Assembly (NCBI RefSeq): GCF_026151205.1
Contig: NC_087078.1
Coordinates: 9,874,675 to 9,938,674, forward strand
Length of the DNA stretch: 64,000 nucleotides
Source of the DNA: Bolinopsis microptera
Taxonomy: Eukaryota > Ctenophora > Tentaculata > Lobata > Bolinopsidae
Reading direction: 5' to 3'
In this document: piece by piece, positions 55,601-64,000 of the stretch
Numbering within the stretch: position 1 is the first letter of the stretch
Layout: every line of letters begins with the position of its first letter
The notes under the pieces: generated by a model
What the model was told of the DNA's origin: nothing
The model's database searches: none
The model's input: the letters and a program-made list of their open reading frames with translations, nothing else
Position numbers and translations under genes: made by a program

Positions 55601-58600
55601 TATGTAATAATGCTGTGTTGTACTTGTACGTGATGTTGTAATGGAAGAGATCGAAATTAGAATTATTTGAATGAAGGAGTAAGATTATGAGGTATTTCGC
55701 AATAATTTCTGGATACAAATGTTTAAATATATTTAATAAATGTTTAAATATATTAATAGTTTAAATATATTTTTTTAAAATTTTTTTTTTTAATAGTTTA
55801 AATATATTTTTAACGAACATTTTTGTCCCTAGCAGTTGTCAAAGAAGCAGTGAGTAACCAGTTTCACTAAAGTATGGACTATGGAGGAAGAAGAGTGGTG
55901 ATCGTTATGATGGTTTGTCGGACAAGTGGAGAGGATACAATACCGGGCAAGCTCTGTGATTGGTTGACATGGCACCACGTGCAGGGGCTTAGCTCTGTGA
56001 TTAGTTGACATGGCACCACGTGCAGGGGCTTAGCTCTGTGATTGGTTGACATGGCACCACGTGCAGGGGCTTAGCTCTGTGATTGGTTGACATGGCACCA
56101 CGTGCAGGGGCTTAGCTCTGTGATTGGTTGCCTTGGAGACACGTGGTCTGCTGGACTTAAGCTGGGGATACAATGTTAGGTGAGTTTGCCAAGTAGGCTG
56201 GTATTATGTTTTGCTTATCACCTAAGTGGAGTCACTTGACATCGTGATATTGTGTCACGTGTTATTATCATGTGCTACACGTGCAGTGATCAAACGAAAT
56301 ATAACGTTATTTTTAGAAAACAATCTGAAATGATATTTAAGAATCTTATTTGGGTTCCACGGAAAATTAGAATTAAATCTTTAGGGATTCATTAATTACA
56401 AGTGCCCATATATTTAATTTAATATTTATTTTCCGTCAACAAGTTTATATGGACTCAATATCCCAATCTCCCACGAGCTCAGCCCGCTATCAATTTAGTA
56501 ATTAGCAACGTGTAGTGGGGGTAGAAATGGTAACCCTGCATAAAATACCCAGTAATTATATCTCCCGAATCGATAAGCTCTGATCACGTGATATCTGTAC
56601 CTGCTCTGATTGGTTGCCATGACATCACGTGCAGGGGCTAAGCTCTGTGATTGGTTGCCTTGGAGACACGTGACCGTGAAAACGGCCACTGATTGGCTGT
56701 GTAACGTGAGAGGTGACTGCGTGATCAGTGATAAGGGAGAGATAAGAGCGTTATCTGGTTGTAAATGTGAGAATGTTTATGTGTGTACCTGTTTTATCCT
56801 TGTCTTTATTTCTCTTGTACTGTTTGTGTGATATTATTCTTGTAGTTGTAGCATCAGGGTTGTTGGTTTAAGTTTGAAGGTTTACCAAACATGTTATCTT
56901 ACATTCAGTTATTAGATTGCCTCCTTCTCCGACGTGTTCGTCAAAACACGAACCTCTGCCAATTTCCAAAGTATGCATATTTTTGTGGATTAATTGTTGT
57001 ATAAATACCAGAGCAGTTGATTCTTTTGATTCTGCACTGAGATGACTTGATGTACTGTTTTCATTTAGCAGTTGAGTCGAGTACGGCTTCACTTGTAACA
57101 GTGCCAAACTCAATAATAATTGCATAAATGAGTCATGTTACGTTTTAGGAGCCTATTAGTTTTATACAAGGTTAATTTGAGGGGATTGTTCAGTGTTAAC
57201 TCTATTACTTACCTAAATGTGTGATAAATGAATAAACCACTGATTTGCACGAAACATGATCTGGAATTGCACGGTATGATCTTGAAAATATGCTAATTAG
57301 GGTGTAATTCATAATTAAACCTCCCATTTAGAAATATTTCTGCATAATTCATATCACCATTTTTCTCGTTTGACCTGTTATTCAATCGTTGGAATTTTAG
57401 GTTTAAACTTGAAAAAAACTGGGACGAGAATTTAATTTAATTTTCTAATCTCCTATTGCTAAGTGTGTTGAATAGCAATGGAAACTGGCAGTTTTGCTTA
57501 TCAGTTCCATGTCATTTAATTGTGGAAATCAGTTTACCACTTCTTATCAGTCACGAGGAAGCTGTGCTGAACCAAAAACCCATGCGTTTAAATTCATTGA
57601 TAACAAATGAAAATGTCCCGGCACTGTTCCTACTTAAATTTGATAAGTTCGGTGAAGCGGCAACTTCTTTTTCGGAAAATGAGCCAGCTCTTTTTACTTC
57701 AAATTTGTGCTTCTGTCAAGGAAACTAGTGTTGAATACTGAACCCACTCATTTTGAAAGGCATCATTAATATCGTGGTAACAAATCAAGGACTCCAATAA
57801 CCAAAATGAACACTGAATGAGAGTACAGTTACTCCGCACACACGCACACACACACACACACGCACAAACACACGTGGATAATGTTCTGACAGGTAAAGTA
57901 TGTAATAATATTTTGTAGTGTGTGACAGGATTTAACATGTGGACATGGGCCGGAAGTGCGTTATATACCAGAGTGTACATTAGTACCATCATGTAGTTAT
58001 TAGTGAACCTCGTGGTGGATGTGTACACGTACACGTGACGTCATTGTGAACATGACGTCATTATACATGTGACGTTATCGTACACGTGACGTCATTGTAA
58101 ATATGACGTCATTATACATGTGACGTTATGGTGCACGTGACATCATTGTTGAGTTCATAACCACAGCATTAATCCACTTTTAATCGTATTTTTTAGAGTA
58201 AGTTTATGTAAGGAGAAATTGTTGGAAACTTTATATGTGCCATTCCTTATCGAAATAAGCGAGAGAATCACCAATCAGATGTCAGTAGAAGGATCATGAT
58301 TAATCACTCTACACGTGACTATCACATGACTTACTTGAACACGTTCTCTAGCTGGCCCTGAGGGACTATTCAAAACCCTAACCCTCTACTCTGAGCCTAA
58401 CCCTAACCCTAACCCAATCCCTAACTGAAGCATATGCTAAAACCCTTACCCTAAATACCCTAACGAGAAAATACCAACTTCCTCATATGGTAATTTCACG
58501 TGATCGAAACAGTTTTTCGCCGATAACTCGTCAGGGGAGAATTTTAACCATATGTCATGTGAAGTGTCCAAAATACATCGATTCGTGTTAGGTTTTAAGG

Positions 58601-61600
58601 GGCCCCTTAGAAAAATCTCGAAGTTCGAGTGTTGAGTGATTTAGTACGCTCGTCAATCGGACCCCCCGGGGTCCCTCCCCCGACCGAAAAAGTGATTACA
58701 TAATATGTGAACGACCCCTATGTTGATATTCTACGAACTTGACAGTAAGAACATAACCATAGCTGTAATTATATCCGTTTCTAGGCAACGAGAAATGGAA
58801 CAATTCGACAACTTGATCCAGGGTGTTTACGATCTGCTAATGAACTATGGACGTAAGTGCTTTTTCTTGATATAAAATAGTACAATAATTGTGTTCTACC
58901 ATGACAACATGTCAAAATTTGCTAAAAATCACACCAGAATTAAACCGCCTGATTTTACGCCGTTTAACTTCGAAAATTGAAGAAGTTGTGTTATATTTTT
59001 CTCTGTAATTGGCACCAATTCCTTTTGGTTCTATTTGTTCCTATGCGAAAAGTATCCATCGAGTATAGTAGTACATTCATCGCATCGGCTGCTTGTAACT
59101 TGTCCTCATAATATAAACTTGTACGTAAGTTGTCGAGCGTATAAAATTTGTTATGCATGTCTGCGCGCGCCTCGTTCACGGAGGGCGCGATGACAGAATC
59201 TTGGGACATATTTTTCTAGTCACGTGACTTTCTTCCCGCGCACTGCTGTTTTCGTTACCATGTGTCGGTTAAGTTGTAGATCGAGACTAGTTGAGCTGGT
59301 TTGTTCATTGTTGGTGGACCAAACTAAATAAGGCCCCTTCCAGCCATTGCCACTGCGAATTTAACCTAAAACCTGCCCAGTTAATAGCGAAGACTGCGAA
59401 ATTACCACTCCTGCCTAGTAATCTAATTTACCCTGTCCAGATCAGCAGTATATTACACTAAATCCGCAGGTTTTCTCTTAATTTTTTATGTCAAAACCTG
59501 CCTAATTAACTAGTGATCCTGCATCAACAGCGCAGGTATTTGTTATTTGGCAGGTTTTCTATTAACTTGGCAGGATTTGCTATAAAATTATCAATCCTTT
59601 CCGGATGGATTACGGCAGTGATAAAGTTAAATCGGCAGGTTTTCCATTAACTTGGCAGGATTTTTTATAAAATTATCAATCCTTGCCGGATAGATTACGG
59701 CAGTGATAAAGTTAAATCGGCAGGTTTTCCATTAACTTTGCAGGATTTGTTATAAAATTATCAATCCATGCCAAATAGATTACAATGCTATAATCTTATT
59801 ATGGCAGCGTTAAATTTATAAATTGGCAGGTTTCTTTTATCTTTCTTTTAAGTTCTTAAGTTATTTGGAATTTTGCTTATTTGGCACCAAAACTAAAAGT
59901 CAATAAAACCGAGTTGATTAGCGCAGTCAAGAAATTGGCCGGAGTTGATAAAAAGCTGACAACCATGGCACTGAATCTCCAAATGAGAGGTATAGTACGC
60001 TATATACTTATATAGTACGGTACCGCAACAATTGACCCCCTCCCCCCCCCCCCCCCCCCCTCCGACAAATGACCCCCTGATGCAATCTACCCCCGACAAT
60101 TGACCCCCCATGTAATTACACTGGGGTCAATTCAGGGTCAGGGTTAGGGTCAGGGTTAGGGTCAGGGTTAGGGTCAGGGTTAGGGTCAGGGTTAGGGTCA
60201 GGGTTAGGGTTAGGGTTAGGGTTAGGGTTAGGGTTAGGGTCAGGGTCAGGGTTAGGGTCAGGGTTAGGGTCAGGGTTAGGGTTACTGGGTAACACGACTC
60301 CTGTCAGCGACATCTGTCCGACAGCGACATCTGTCCGACTCAGGGTACCAGAAAAAACGACATTTGTCCGAAATTGTGATCTGATTTCAATACAACACAT
60401 TTCCAATTAGAGACGTGATCTGAACTGTTAATTTGAATACGTAACATTGCCAATTTGAGATATGATCTGAGCCATAGTGTACTACTAGTTTATTTTCGAC
60501 CTAGGCAGGCAGGCATGAAGCAACTGCGTTGTGAATGGCGAGCTCGTAGTCCATGAGAATGTATTGTGGTTGGTAGCCCCAAGGCCTCAGAAGCCCAGGT
60601 GTCTATCTCCTCGAACATGTTGCGGTAGAGGGTCGTCGATTTTCCAGGAATGAGTCCTTAGAAGAGGGGGAGGTGCCAGCCGTCAGGGAAGAGTCCGTGG
60701 ACTGTGAAGAGCTGATGGAAGAGATTAGGTGCGGATTTGAAGGTACCGTTGGGCGTTGACTACGCAATGCTCCGCGTCCACCATATGATCTGCGTTCTTA
60801 GGAGTCCCCCAAAGGAATGATCGACGAGTCTGTTCGTCCCATCCAGAGCATCATTGGACTGTTGTCGGTAGAGAGGATTTAGTTTGCAGGAATGGATAGC
60901 GTTTCCAGATCTCTCGGGTCTGTTTGCTGCAGATCTGGGTCTGTTTACTGAAGATTGGTTGCCATTGTGGATTGCGATAACTGATCTCCATACGGCTGCT
61001 ATCCTATATGTACTCATGTAGGCTGTGTCCTGTGATGTGATCGACAGCTTGTTAATGTACGGCTAGCACAATCCTGTCCTTAAATAGTCAATCACGTATC
61101 GATGGATCAGATCTCAATGGATCAAATCAGCATTCGAACAATGGGAGCAACGTCACGAAATTACCCGTGAGTTTGTGAAATACGAATGTGAACCGAAATT
61201 ACAATATGATCCGAAATTCGGACAGATGTCGCCAAAAACGACTCCTGTCCGACAGCGAAATCTGTCCGAAATCCCCAATTCGGCTGTCGGACAGATGTCG
61301 CCCAATCGGGTTACTGTTAGGGTTAGTATAATAAATATATTTGTTTGGTCAATTGTCGGGGGGGGGGGGGGGGGGGTCAATTTTCAAGTATTGTATCACT
61401 TGCACCGTTTAGCTCCACGTGGTTTCTTAAGCTTAAATACTTAACTGTCCTGTCAAGATAAAGTAAATCACTATCACCTCTCATTCTTAATAAGTTAGTA
61501 AGCAAGCATCTGTTCGTTTTAAAACAGTCACCTCCCAATTTAGCAAGTTCTTACATCTATATTACAGTCTACACCCTTCAATAATGAGATAATATGTTTG

Positions 61601-62114
61601 GCCGGTAGAGGGTCCGCAGTAGTCCCATTACAGCATTACCTCATTACCTTAGCATTGCTGTACAGTGTACAACTACTATAAGAGTATAAGATATACATCC
61701 TTCACCAAAACTGGTTTGTCCGCTTTCTATTACTAATTTTCCGCTGAAAGTGCCACATCAGTGATCAATTAATATTGGTAAATAGCAATAATTTGAGTTA
61801 TAGGTTGACCTCCCACTTAGAGCATATGTGGGAGGTCAACCTATAAATTATAGTACGAGCTATTTCCAATTCGTGAATACGAATTTCGATTAAGGTCCAA
61901 CTTATTAAGTGTCACTTTAACGTGTGACAAATTTCCGATCAAATATCTCATAATCTGAAAATAACTGCATATTTAGAACTATTATATTAATTGTAATTGA
62001 AGATTCTTTCAGAATCACTTCATTCACTAAATCTTACAATGTGAACAATGAACAGGTAGAGGCACTGCAACTGAAAAAGTGCTGTCCTCACTACTTAAGA
62101 ACATAGCAATCTAA
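52698..62114 (+). CDS. Membrane-anchored protein with LRAT/PPPDE-like signature, four-exon model
   Basis: Exon 1 (52698-53407) encodes a signal anchor (VLTVGAVVVAAFLLL) followed by KKKKEEE and a globular region. That region has a conserved-looking FTHISIWATDQTRVMAE and YDVDNNNSQHFVSELW. The latter resembles the NNCxHF box of LRAT/PPPDE/NlpC-P60-type thiol enzymes, but the Cys position holds Ser. Proposed further exons are 58785-58852 (RQREMEQFDNLIQGVYDLLM), 59900-59989 (LNKTELISAVKKLAGVDKKL) and 62056-62114 (GRGTATEKVLSSLLKNIAI and stop). All four join in phase at GT-AG sites, giving 308 residues. Exon 1 is well supported and the short exons less so. Exons 3 and 4 lie within a transposon-like inverted-repeat unit. 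Function is not established. Confidence 0.5.
53745..53750 (-). terminator. AATAAA for the six-cysteine peptide gene
   Basis: Minus-strand AATAAA about 150 bp after the stop codon at 53901. Confidence 0.4.
53901..54194 (-). CDS. Small secreted six-cysteine peptide precursor
   Basis: 97 residues, one exon, nested in intron 1 of the gene at 52.7 kb on the opposite strand. Residues 1-22 form a signal peptide (hydrophobic ILLMIMMLSL, cleavage likely after VKA). A short propeptide ends in the dibasic KR at 36-37. The predicted mature part has six Cys at 40, 52, 54, 65, 76 and 88 (C-x11-C-x-C-x10-C-x10-C-x11-C) and many basic residues. This is the layout of secreted disulfide-rich peptides (hormone, cytokine, defence or venom-type). 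I do not recognise the family and do not assign a function. A TATA box and a downstream AATAAA support a compact gene. Confidence 0.6.
   Translation of the reverse strand: MASKFQILLMIMMLSLCYSVKAKSLLQDEKALLLEKRAVCASFLTKVRRATCICLEYLDEEFLDCTNRKITRHIRCNRVQNVRSKKGCRPKEVHEIH
54261..54268 (-). promoter_or_regulatory. TATA box (TATAAAAG) of the six-cysteine peptide gene
   Basis: The minus strand reads CTACTATAAAAGTTGG, with the box about 70 bp upstream of the ATG (54194). Transcription would start near 54235, giving a 5' UTR of about 40 nt. Confidence 0.55.
55305..55448. repeat. Four perfect 36-bp tandem repeats
   Basis: Units start at 55305, 55341, 55377 and 55413, each GAAATAGTGTACAGAAGCAC then AACCTTGTTGCAACAT. 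Because 36 is a multiple of three, both strands stay open across it. I take this as a repeat artefact rather than a gene. Confidence 0.95.
55950..56150. repeat. 41-bp tandem array, each unit with ATTGG (CCAAT) and CACGTG (E-box)
   Basis: Units start at 55950, 55991, 56032, 56073 and 56114: AGCTCTGTGATTGGTTGACA then TGGCACCACGTGCAGGGGCT. The first four units keep an inverted CCAAT box 14-15 bp from a CACGTG; in one unit the ATTGG is ATTAG, and the fifth ends GGAGACACGTGG. The array may bind NF-Y and bHLH factors, but function is inference. Confidence 0.9.
56590..56695. repeat. Outlying copies of the CCAAT/E-box unit
   Basis: TGCTCTGATTGGTTGCCATG, ACATCACGTGCAGGGGCTAA, GCTCTGTGATTGGTTGCCTT and GGAGACACGTGACC repeat the 41-bp unit about 450 bp downstream of the main array. 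Confidence 0.8.
56850..57840. other. Intronic or intergenic, nothing firm
   Basis: Frames at 57125-56868 (minus) and 57456-57728 (+) lack any recognised motif. No clear splice-linked exon was found. Confidence 0.3.
57838..57875. repeat. (CA)n microsatellite
   Basis: CACACGCACACACACACACA with two G interruptions. Confidence 0.9.
58015..58145. promoter_or_regulatory. Tandem CRE array (TGACGTCA) with CACGTGACGTCA cores
   Basis: A 51-bp unit made of three 17-bp sub-units (TACACGTGACGTCATTG, GAACATGACGTCATTAT, ACATGTGACGTTATCG) is present twice, then a partial third copy. Four sites are exact TGACGTCA or CACGTGACGTCA, the CREB/ATF consensus. It lies in intron 1 of the 52.7-kb gene. Enhancer function is inference. 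Confidence 0.75.
58375..58470. repeat. Interstitial CCCTAA (telomere-type) tract
   Basis: AACCCTAACCCTCTACTCTG then CCTAACCCTAACCCTAACCC with decayed units after it. It is short and not at an end. Confidence 0.8.
60029..61386. mobile_element. Nested element with poly-C/poly-G ends and TCAGGGTTAGGG array
   Basis: The left end AATTGACCCCC..., a 20-base C-run and CCGACAAATGACC mirror the right end TTGGTCAATTGTCGG, a G-run and GGTCAATT. Inside, (TCAGGGTTAGGG)n fills 60130-60290. Inverted CGACATCTGTCCGA blocks (60305-60375 and 61215-61305) surround the MULE remnant. Confidence 0.65.
60490..61015 (-). pseudogene. MULE-type transposase remnant
   Basis: On the minus strand, broken frames read YRIAAVWRSVIAIHNGNQ, DGTNRLVDHSFGGLLRT, then NLFHQLFTVHGLFPDGWHLP, GLIPGKSTTLYRNMFEEI and ALGLPTTI. 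The HGLFPDG..LPL..GLIPGK..TTLYRNMF block is characteristic of the MULE transposase domain. It has internal stops and frameshifts and is too short to work. Confidence 0.6.
61387..62055. other. Rest of intron 3 of the 52.7-kb gene
   Basis: AT-rich. One short hairpin (TTATAGGTTGACCTCCCAC at 61798-61816 against GTGGGAGGTCAACCTATAA at 61829-61847) stands out: 19-bp arms with a 12-bp loop. Confidence 0.6.
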
Positions 62115-63302
62115 TCTAAAAATGGCAACCTAAGAACTGAAGTTAAGCAAACAGTTATTTTCCAATAATCGGTTTTTAAACCGATTATTTTTTATACTCA
62201 AACTTATACTCAAACTTATCATAGACCCCGTGTTGGTAACAGTGGATAATATGCAGTGGCGAAACGTACCTAAGAGGCCGCAGCTGCACCCCCCCCCCCA
62301 TCCCCTTCCGCATAGCAGGGGTTGCCGGAGTGTCGGGCGGTCGTTTCGCCACTGACTAGTGACTGCATGTATAAAAGTATAAACTATAGAGCCATGTAGG
62401 CATGTATCATTCTGTACTTCTGTAGCTTTGCACAAACCAAGTCTCAGTCCTACACCCTACCTAGTAATAAGGTTATACGATCATTACAGTATTCCACATT
62501 GTACACTCAAATTATCCAAAACCCCTGCCAATATAGGTTTAATCACGCCACAAGTTGATTCAAATTATCTCAACTTACGCAGGATTTGCGTTAAATCTGC
62601 AGCATTCGACTTTATATTTAACGGAAAACCTGCCAAAATAGAGCAAACCTGCCGAGAGTAGGTGAAAGGTGAGGCAGGTTTTGTGTTAATTTTGCAGGCT
62701 TTTCTATAAATCAACAACTCGATTAAATAATTACGTGAGATAAATCTCTGCACGAATACGATAAATAGGCAGGTTTTCGGTTAATTTTGCAGGAATCATT
62801 TTAAGACTTCAAATTGATTATCAGTCTTAATGTAAAACCTGCCAAATTAGGTGGCAGGTGGCAATGGCTGGAAGGGGCCTTAAATAGTGAATATATAGGA
62901 AGCAGTTCTGCCTGACTGCATCAGTAATGATGTAATGACCGGTAATGAGCGCTTCCCAAACACACAAGGATATATCTTGTGTTCTTGGCTAGTATATATG
63001 AAACATTTGACACGGAGTTGTGGTGTGAGCTATGTGCCTCGCCGGGCTAAAGTAGTGAATGTCCTTGCTGTACGGCAAGTTAAACAAGGAACTGAAACTA
63101 CTAGGTTCCGTACAGGCTCAACTCTACACCCATGTCAATGTGTTCATATGTAAGCCTCTTGATTATATATTGGAATAACATCTTATGTACTTGCCCCCGT
63201 TTATAGTAAATTCGGATGAAGTTGGATTTTAGAAGTGTGTGCAATCGGGTCAAATGTCACGGTAATTGAGCATTTCGTACACTACACAAAAGATTTATCA
63301 CA

Positions 63303-64000
63303 GGAACGGTTTTAATCATAAAATTCCCACAGCAACAAACGAAAGTGGACCATTTCCTGTCCTGGACAATGTTCTGACAAGTAGCCAGATTATCAGACTC
63401 CGGTTGAAAGCACCTGGATTATTACTCATGCCATCTGATGAAAAACCATTGAAGAGAGACTTCGAGGAGGATGGAAGTGACCAACTTGCTGCAAAGAAGA
63501 TCAAAATATCTGCTGCCGGGTACATCTTTAACCAGACTTTTATATTTTTATGTTTATTATCTATTGATTTTCGCAGTACATATTGGAAAACGAGTACTGT
63601 TTACCCTTACATCTTTTCAGAACAATGGGTGTAAACACTACCCCGCCTCTTACACCCGGACCAGACCTAGAGGAAGCTGCTCCAGGACCCAGTACAACTT
63701 ACAGCTCATCTTCTGGACGTGCTTCTACCATCTCACCCCCCTTCAAGCAGACACAGAGAGAACGAACACCAATAGTGAGTTGATAAACAGCACTCATGTC
63801 CAGTAGTGTATAATTATATAGCCAGACGTACACATCATAAAGTAATTGTACTCTGTGATCACAGAAACCCATAGAATAAATATGTTCGTTCGTTAACCTA
63901 TTTAACATAAAAAAGTGTAAACTGAACCCTGTGCTAGGAGGAGTACAGACTACGACCACAGTTCAGGAAGTGTAGCAAGTGTAATGTTATGTTTGGAAGT
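63303..64000 (+). CDS. Unidentified protein, probably nuclear, partial at window edge
   Basis: An exon ending 63519 (acceptor near 63302 or 63332) reads SSQIIRLRLKAPGLLL, then MPSDEKPLKRDFEEDGSDQL and AAKKIKISAAG. It joins in phase (GG|A) to 63621-63774, which reads MGVNTTPPLTPGPDLEEAAP, STTYSSSSGRASTISPPF and RERTPI, and ends at GTGAGT. The gene continues beyond the window. KRDFEEDG..KKIKI looks like a nuclear localisation region, and the second exon is Pro/Ser/Thr-rich and probably disordered. Met at 63428 could be the start, but the frame is open upstream. Family not recognised. Confidence 0.5.

Larger units (their letters stand above)
59331..62880. mobile_element. 3.55-kb inverted-repeat element with CCTGCC/GGCAGG subterminal repeats
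   Basis: AGGCCCCTTCCAGCCATTGC at 59331 and its complement ending at 62880 are inverted, and TAAATA flanks both sides (59325-59330, 62881-62886). Both subterminal zones (59331-59840 and 62520-62880) carry many GGCAGGTTT/AAACCTGCC motifs. On the left these sit in 85-bp tandem units (about 59563, 59648, 59733) containing TATAAAATTATCAATCC. A MULE-like remnant and a poly-C foldback are nested inside, and two predicted exons of the 52.7-kb gene fall within it. Confidence 0.7.

Noticed and set aside
56868-57125. 85-codon minus-strand frame with a hydrophobic start
   Set aside because: The hydrophobic stretch is short and the rest shows no conserved feature; no promoter or poly-A evidence.
58991-59209. 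72-codon minus-strand frame starting MSQDSVIAPSVNEA
   Set aside because: Coding-like composition, but no recognised family and no supporting signals; left uncalled.
60116-60406. Frame encoding repeated Asp/Asn-Pro
   Set aside because: Translation of the TCAGGGTTAGGG minisatellite.

Overview
The window is nuclear DNA from an invertebrate animal. The protein-coding genes are metazoan housekeeping genes with GT-AG introns and AATAAA signals. A tRNA-Leu(CAA) gene carries an intron, TTAGGG-type arrays are present, and Harbinger, MULE, non-LTR, SINE and foldback elements are common. The phylum cannot be fixed from sequence alone. Retroelement and TIR-domain content is reminiscent of cnidarians, sponges and other non-vertebrate animals. 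Several genes have few introns: EIF2B5 has none and PGM2 has one.

Layout, left to right. (1) 0-5 kb: a perfect TA-flanked MITE (410-1166), then a class C (mGluR-like) GPCR on the + strand with an apparent frameshift between its cysteine-rich domain and its 7TM domain. (2) 5-15 kb: a minus-strand six-exon gene for the N-terminal TPR part of the NatA auxiliary subunit NAA15/16, which stops after about 230 residues. Its 6.9-kb fourth intron holds, on the + strand, an uninterrupted 766-codon gene with the order Tudor/SH3-like - TIR-like - TIR - Tudor/SH3-like. The introns also hold a LINE ORF1 remnant, a SINE, a long inverted-repeat element, a foldback with a TTAGGG core and a tRNA-Leu gene. (3) 15-28 kb: a minus-strand run of EIF2B5, SPCS3 and RAB3GAP1. 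RAB3GAP1 has an apparently intact Harbinger/HARBI1 transposon in intron 2, a SINE in intron 1 and a large acidic insertion in its last exon.

(4) 28-45 kb: a repeat-dominated block. It holds a 56-bp-arm palindrome, retroelement C-terminal fragments, a 0.6-kb minisatellite, a 4.7-kb satellite with higher-order structure, a homogeneous 91-bp satellite (about 16.5 copies), a 2.2-kb TA-flanked element full of TTTGTCACA motifs, and fragments of an unidentified minus-strand gene. (5) 45-52 kb: an AADAC-like microsomal esterase (minus), a second tRNA-Leu(CAA) copy with duplicated flank, and PGM2 (+).

(6) 52-64 kb: a membrane-anchored protein with an LRAT/PPPDE-like signature, modelled as four phase-compatible exons over 9.4 kb. 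Its first intron carries a nested gene for a small secreted six-cysteine peptide, a tandem CCAAT/E-box array and a tandem CRE array. Its last two predicted exons lie inside a 3.5-kb inverted-repeat transposon with a nested MULE remnant. The window ends in the first recognisable exons of an unidentified, probably nuclear, protein.

The housekeeping genes act in separate pathways: N-terminal acetylation, translation initiation, signal-peptide removal, Rab GTPase control, esterase activity and pentose/hexose phosphate metabolism. No operon-like link is evident. The strongest candidates for something undescribed are the Tudor-TIR-TIR-Tudor protein nested in a truncated NAA15 gene, and the possible transposon-derived C-terminus of the 52.7-kb gene.
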